Assembly (NCBI RefSeq): GCF_017569925.1
Contig: NZ_CP050854.1
Coordinates: 1,364,001-1,428,000, forward strand
Reading direction: 5' to 3'
DNA from: Brenneria izadpanahii
GTDB lineage: Bacteria; Pseudomonadota; Gammaproteobacteria; Enterobacterales; Enterobacteriaceae
DNA length: 64,000 nucleotides
Shown: positions 63,561 through 64,000 of the stretch, one piece after another
How the letters are laid out: each line of letters begins with the position of its first letter
Numbering within the stretch: position 1 is the stretch's first letter
Program-made: the position numbers and the translations under genes
The notes under the pieces: model-generated
What the model was told of the DNA's origin: nothing
Database searches by the model: none
What the model saw: the letters and a program-made list of their open reading frames with translations, nothing else

Positions 63561-64000
63561 CGCCTGCGAAGGGGAGGGTCGGGGCGGGATCAAGCAGAAC
63601 ATAAGCGATGCCAGCGGCTACCCCCTCCCTGCCTCCCCCTTGTCAGGGGGAGGCGCTGAACTCCCGCGCCTGCGAAGGGGAGGGTTGGGGCGGGGTCAGG
63701 CAGAATACAAGCGATGCCAGCGGCTACCCCCTCCCTACCTCCCCCTTGTCAGGGGGAGGCGCTAAACGCCCGCGCCTGCGAAGGGGAGGGTTGGGGTGGG
63801 GTAAAGCAGAACATAAGCGATGCCAGCGGCTACCCCCTCCCTACCTCCCCCTTGTCGGGGGGAGGCGCTAAACTCCCGCGCCTGTGTAGGGGAAGGTTGG
63901 GGCGGGATCAAGCAGAACATAAGCGATGCCAGCGGCTACCCCCTCCCTACTTCCCCCTTGTCAGGGGGAGGCGCTGAACTCCCTCCCCTGCGAAGGGGAG
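63561..64000 (+). repeat. 106-bp tandem repeat, more than four units, running off the window
   Basis: Units begin at 63561, 63667, 63773, 63879 and 63985, exactly 106 bases apart, with few differences. Each unit holds a perfect 9-bp hairpin, CCTCCCCCT with AGGGGGAGG (first at 63632-63653), and a GCGATGCCAGCGG core. The long apparent frames here are side effects of the period. The element resembles enterobacterial intergenic palindromic repeats. Confidence 0.9.

Noticed and set aside
63424..63977. Overlapping open frames with Pro-rich repeated peptides in the array
   Set aside because: They arise from the tandem repeat, have no ribosome-binding sites and similar frames appear in each unit.
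63561..64000. Possible CRISPR array because of regular spacing
   Set aside because: The whole 106-base unit repeats, with no unique spacers, and the unit contains ordinary palindromes. No cas gene is nearby.

Overview
The window looks like chromosomal DNA of a plant-associated member of the Enterobacterales, most likely Pectobacteriaceae (Brenneria, Pectobacterium or Dickeya kind). The basis is the conserved order rodZ-ispG-hisS-yfgM-bamB-der-yfgJ and xseA/guaB-guaA with proteins very close to the E. coli ones, plus accessory genes typical of plant-associated enterics (protealysin with its emfourin inhibitor, opine-type catabolism, a ynb-type lipid operon). The genus is an inference. No rRNA, tRNA, complete insertion sequence, intact integrase or CRISPR array was found.

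Layout. 1-7540 is core genome: the rodZ end, ispG (isoprenoid synthesis), hisS, yfgM and bamB (envelope quality control and outer-membrane assembly), der (ribosome assembly), an AEC-family carrier and yfgJ. 7582-8664 is an AT-rich three-gene orphan cassette with overlapping genes. 8828-10206 is the emfourin/protealysin pair. 10308-15063 is core again: xseA divergent from guaB and guaA, which make GMP. 15439-17502 holds four small orphan or immunity-like genes. A dead integrase stump (17799) and a deletion scar of a lysR-MFS locus (17976-18168) mark the edge of accessory DNA.

18238-26792 is an opine-type catabolic locus. A four-gene amino-acid/opine ABC transporter plus a membrane-anchored extra protein lies opposite an OccR-like LysR regulator and a three-subunit flavin/iron-sulfur opine-oxidase-like dehydrogenase. 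The expected logic is import of an arginine-derived opine, then oxidative cleavage to an amino acid and a keto acid. 27016-31682 holds an orphan protein, a nucleotidyltransferase, a TPR protein and a PLP-dependent dehydratase. 31773-33995 is a LysR regulator divergent from an MFS exporter that is now frameshifted. It is also the intact parent of the scar at 18 kb, so roughly 15.9 kb including the opine locus sits between two 140-bp imperfect direct repeats.

34201-42343 is a peptide-type uptake and processing unit: a GntR regulator divergent from a coupled micro-ORF, a two-domain ABC ATPase, a binding protein, two permeases and an M14-type metallopeptidase. Its protein style suggests transfer from alphaproteobacteria. 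42481-49313 is a patchwork of small regulated units (ArsR/MFS with a large palindromic operator; L,D-transpeptidase; LysR/SGNH hydrolase; GlxA-type AraC regulator) mixed with gene fragments (VOC protein, NMT1-type binding protein, LysR, old yellow enzyme).

49389-50399 is a second-type GAPDH with an altered active-site motif. 50798-56401 is a six-gene ynb-type phospholipid-remodelling operon (CDP-alcohol transferase, CDP-diacylglycerol synthase, acyltransferase, hydrolase-methyltransferase fusion, PAP2-phosphatase fusion, small membrane protein) flanked by 38-bp direct repeats. 56542-63423 is an AfuABC-like sugar-phosphate transport operon with a LacI regulator and an unusual inositol-monophosphatase/dual-specificity-phosphatase fusion. 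The window ends in a 106-bp tandem repeat made of GC-rich palindromes.
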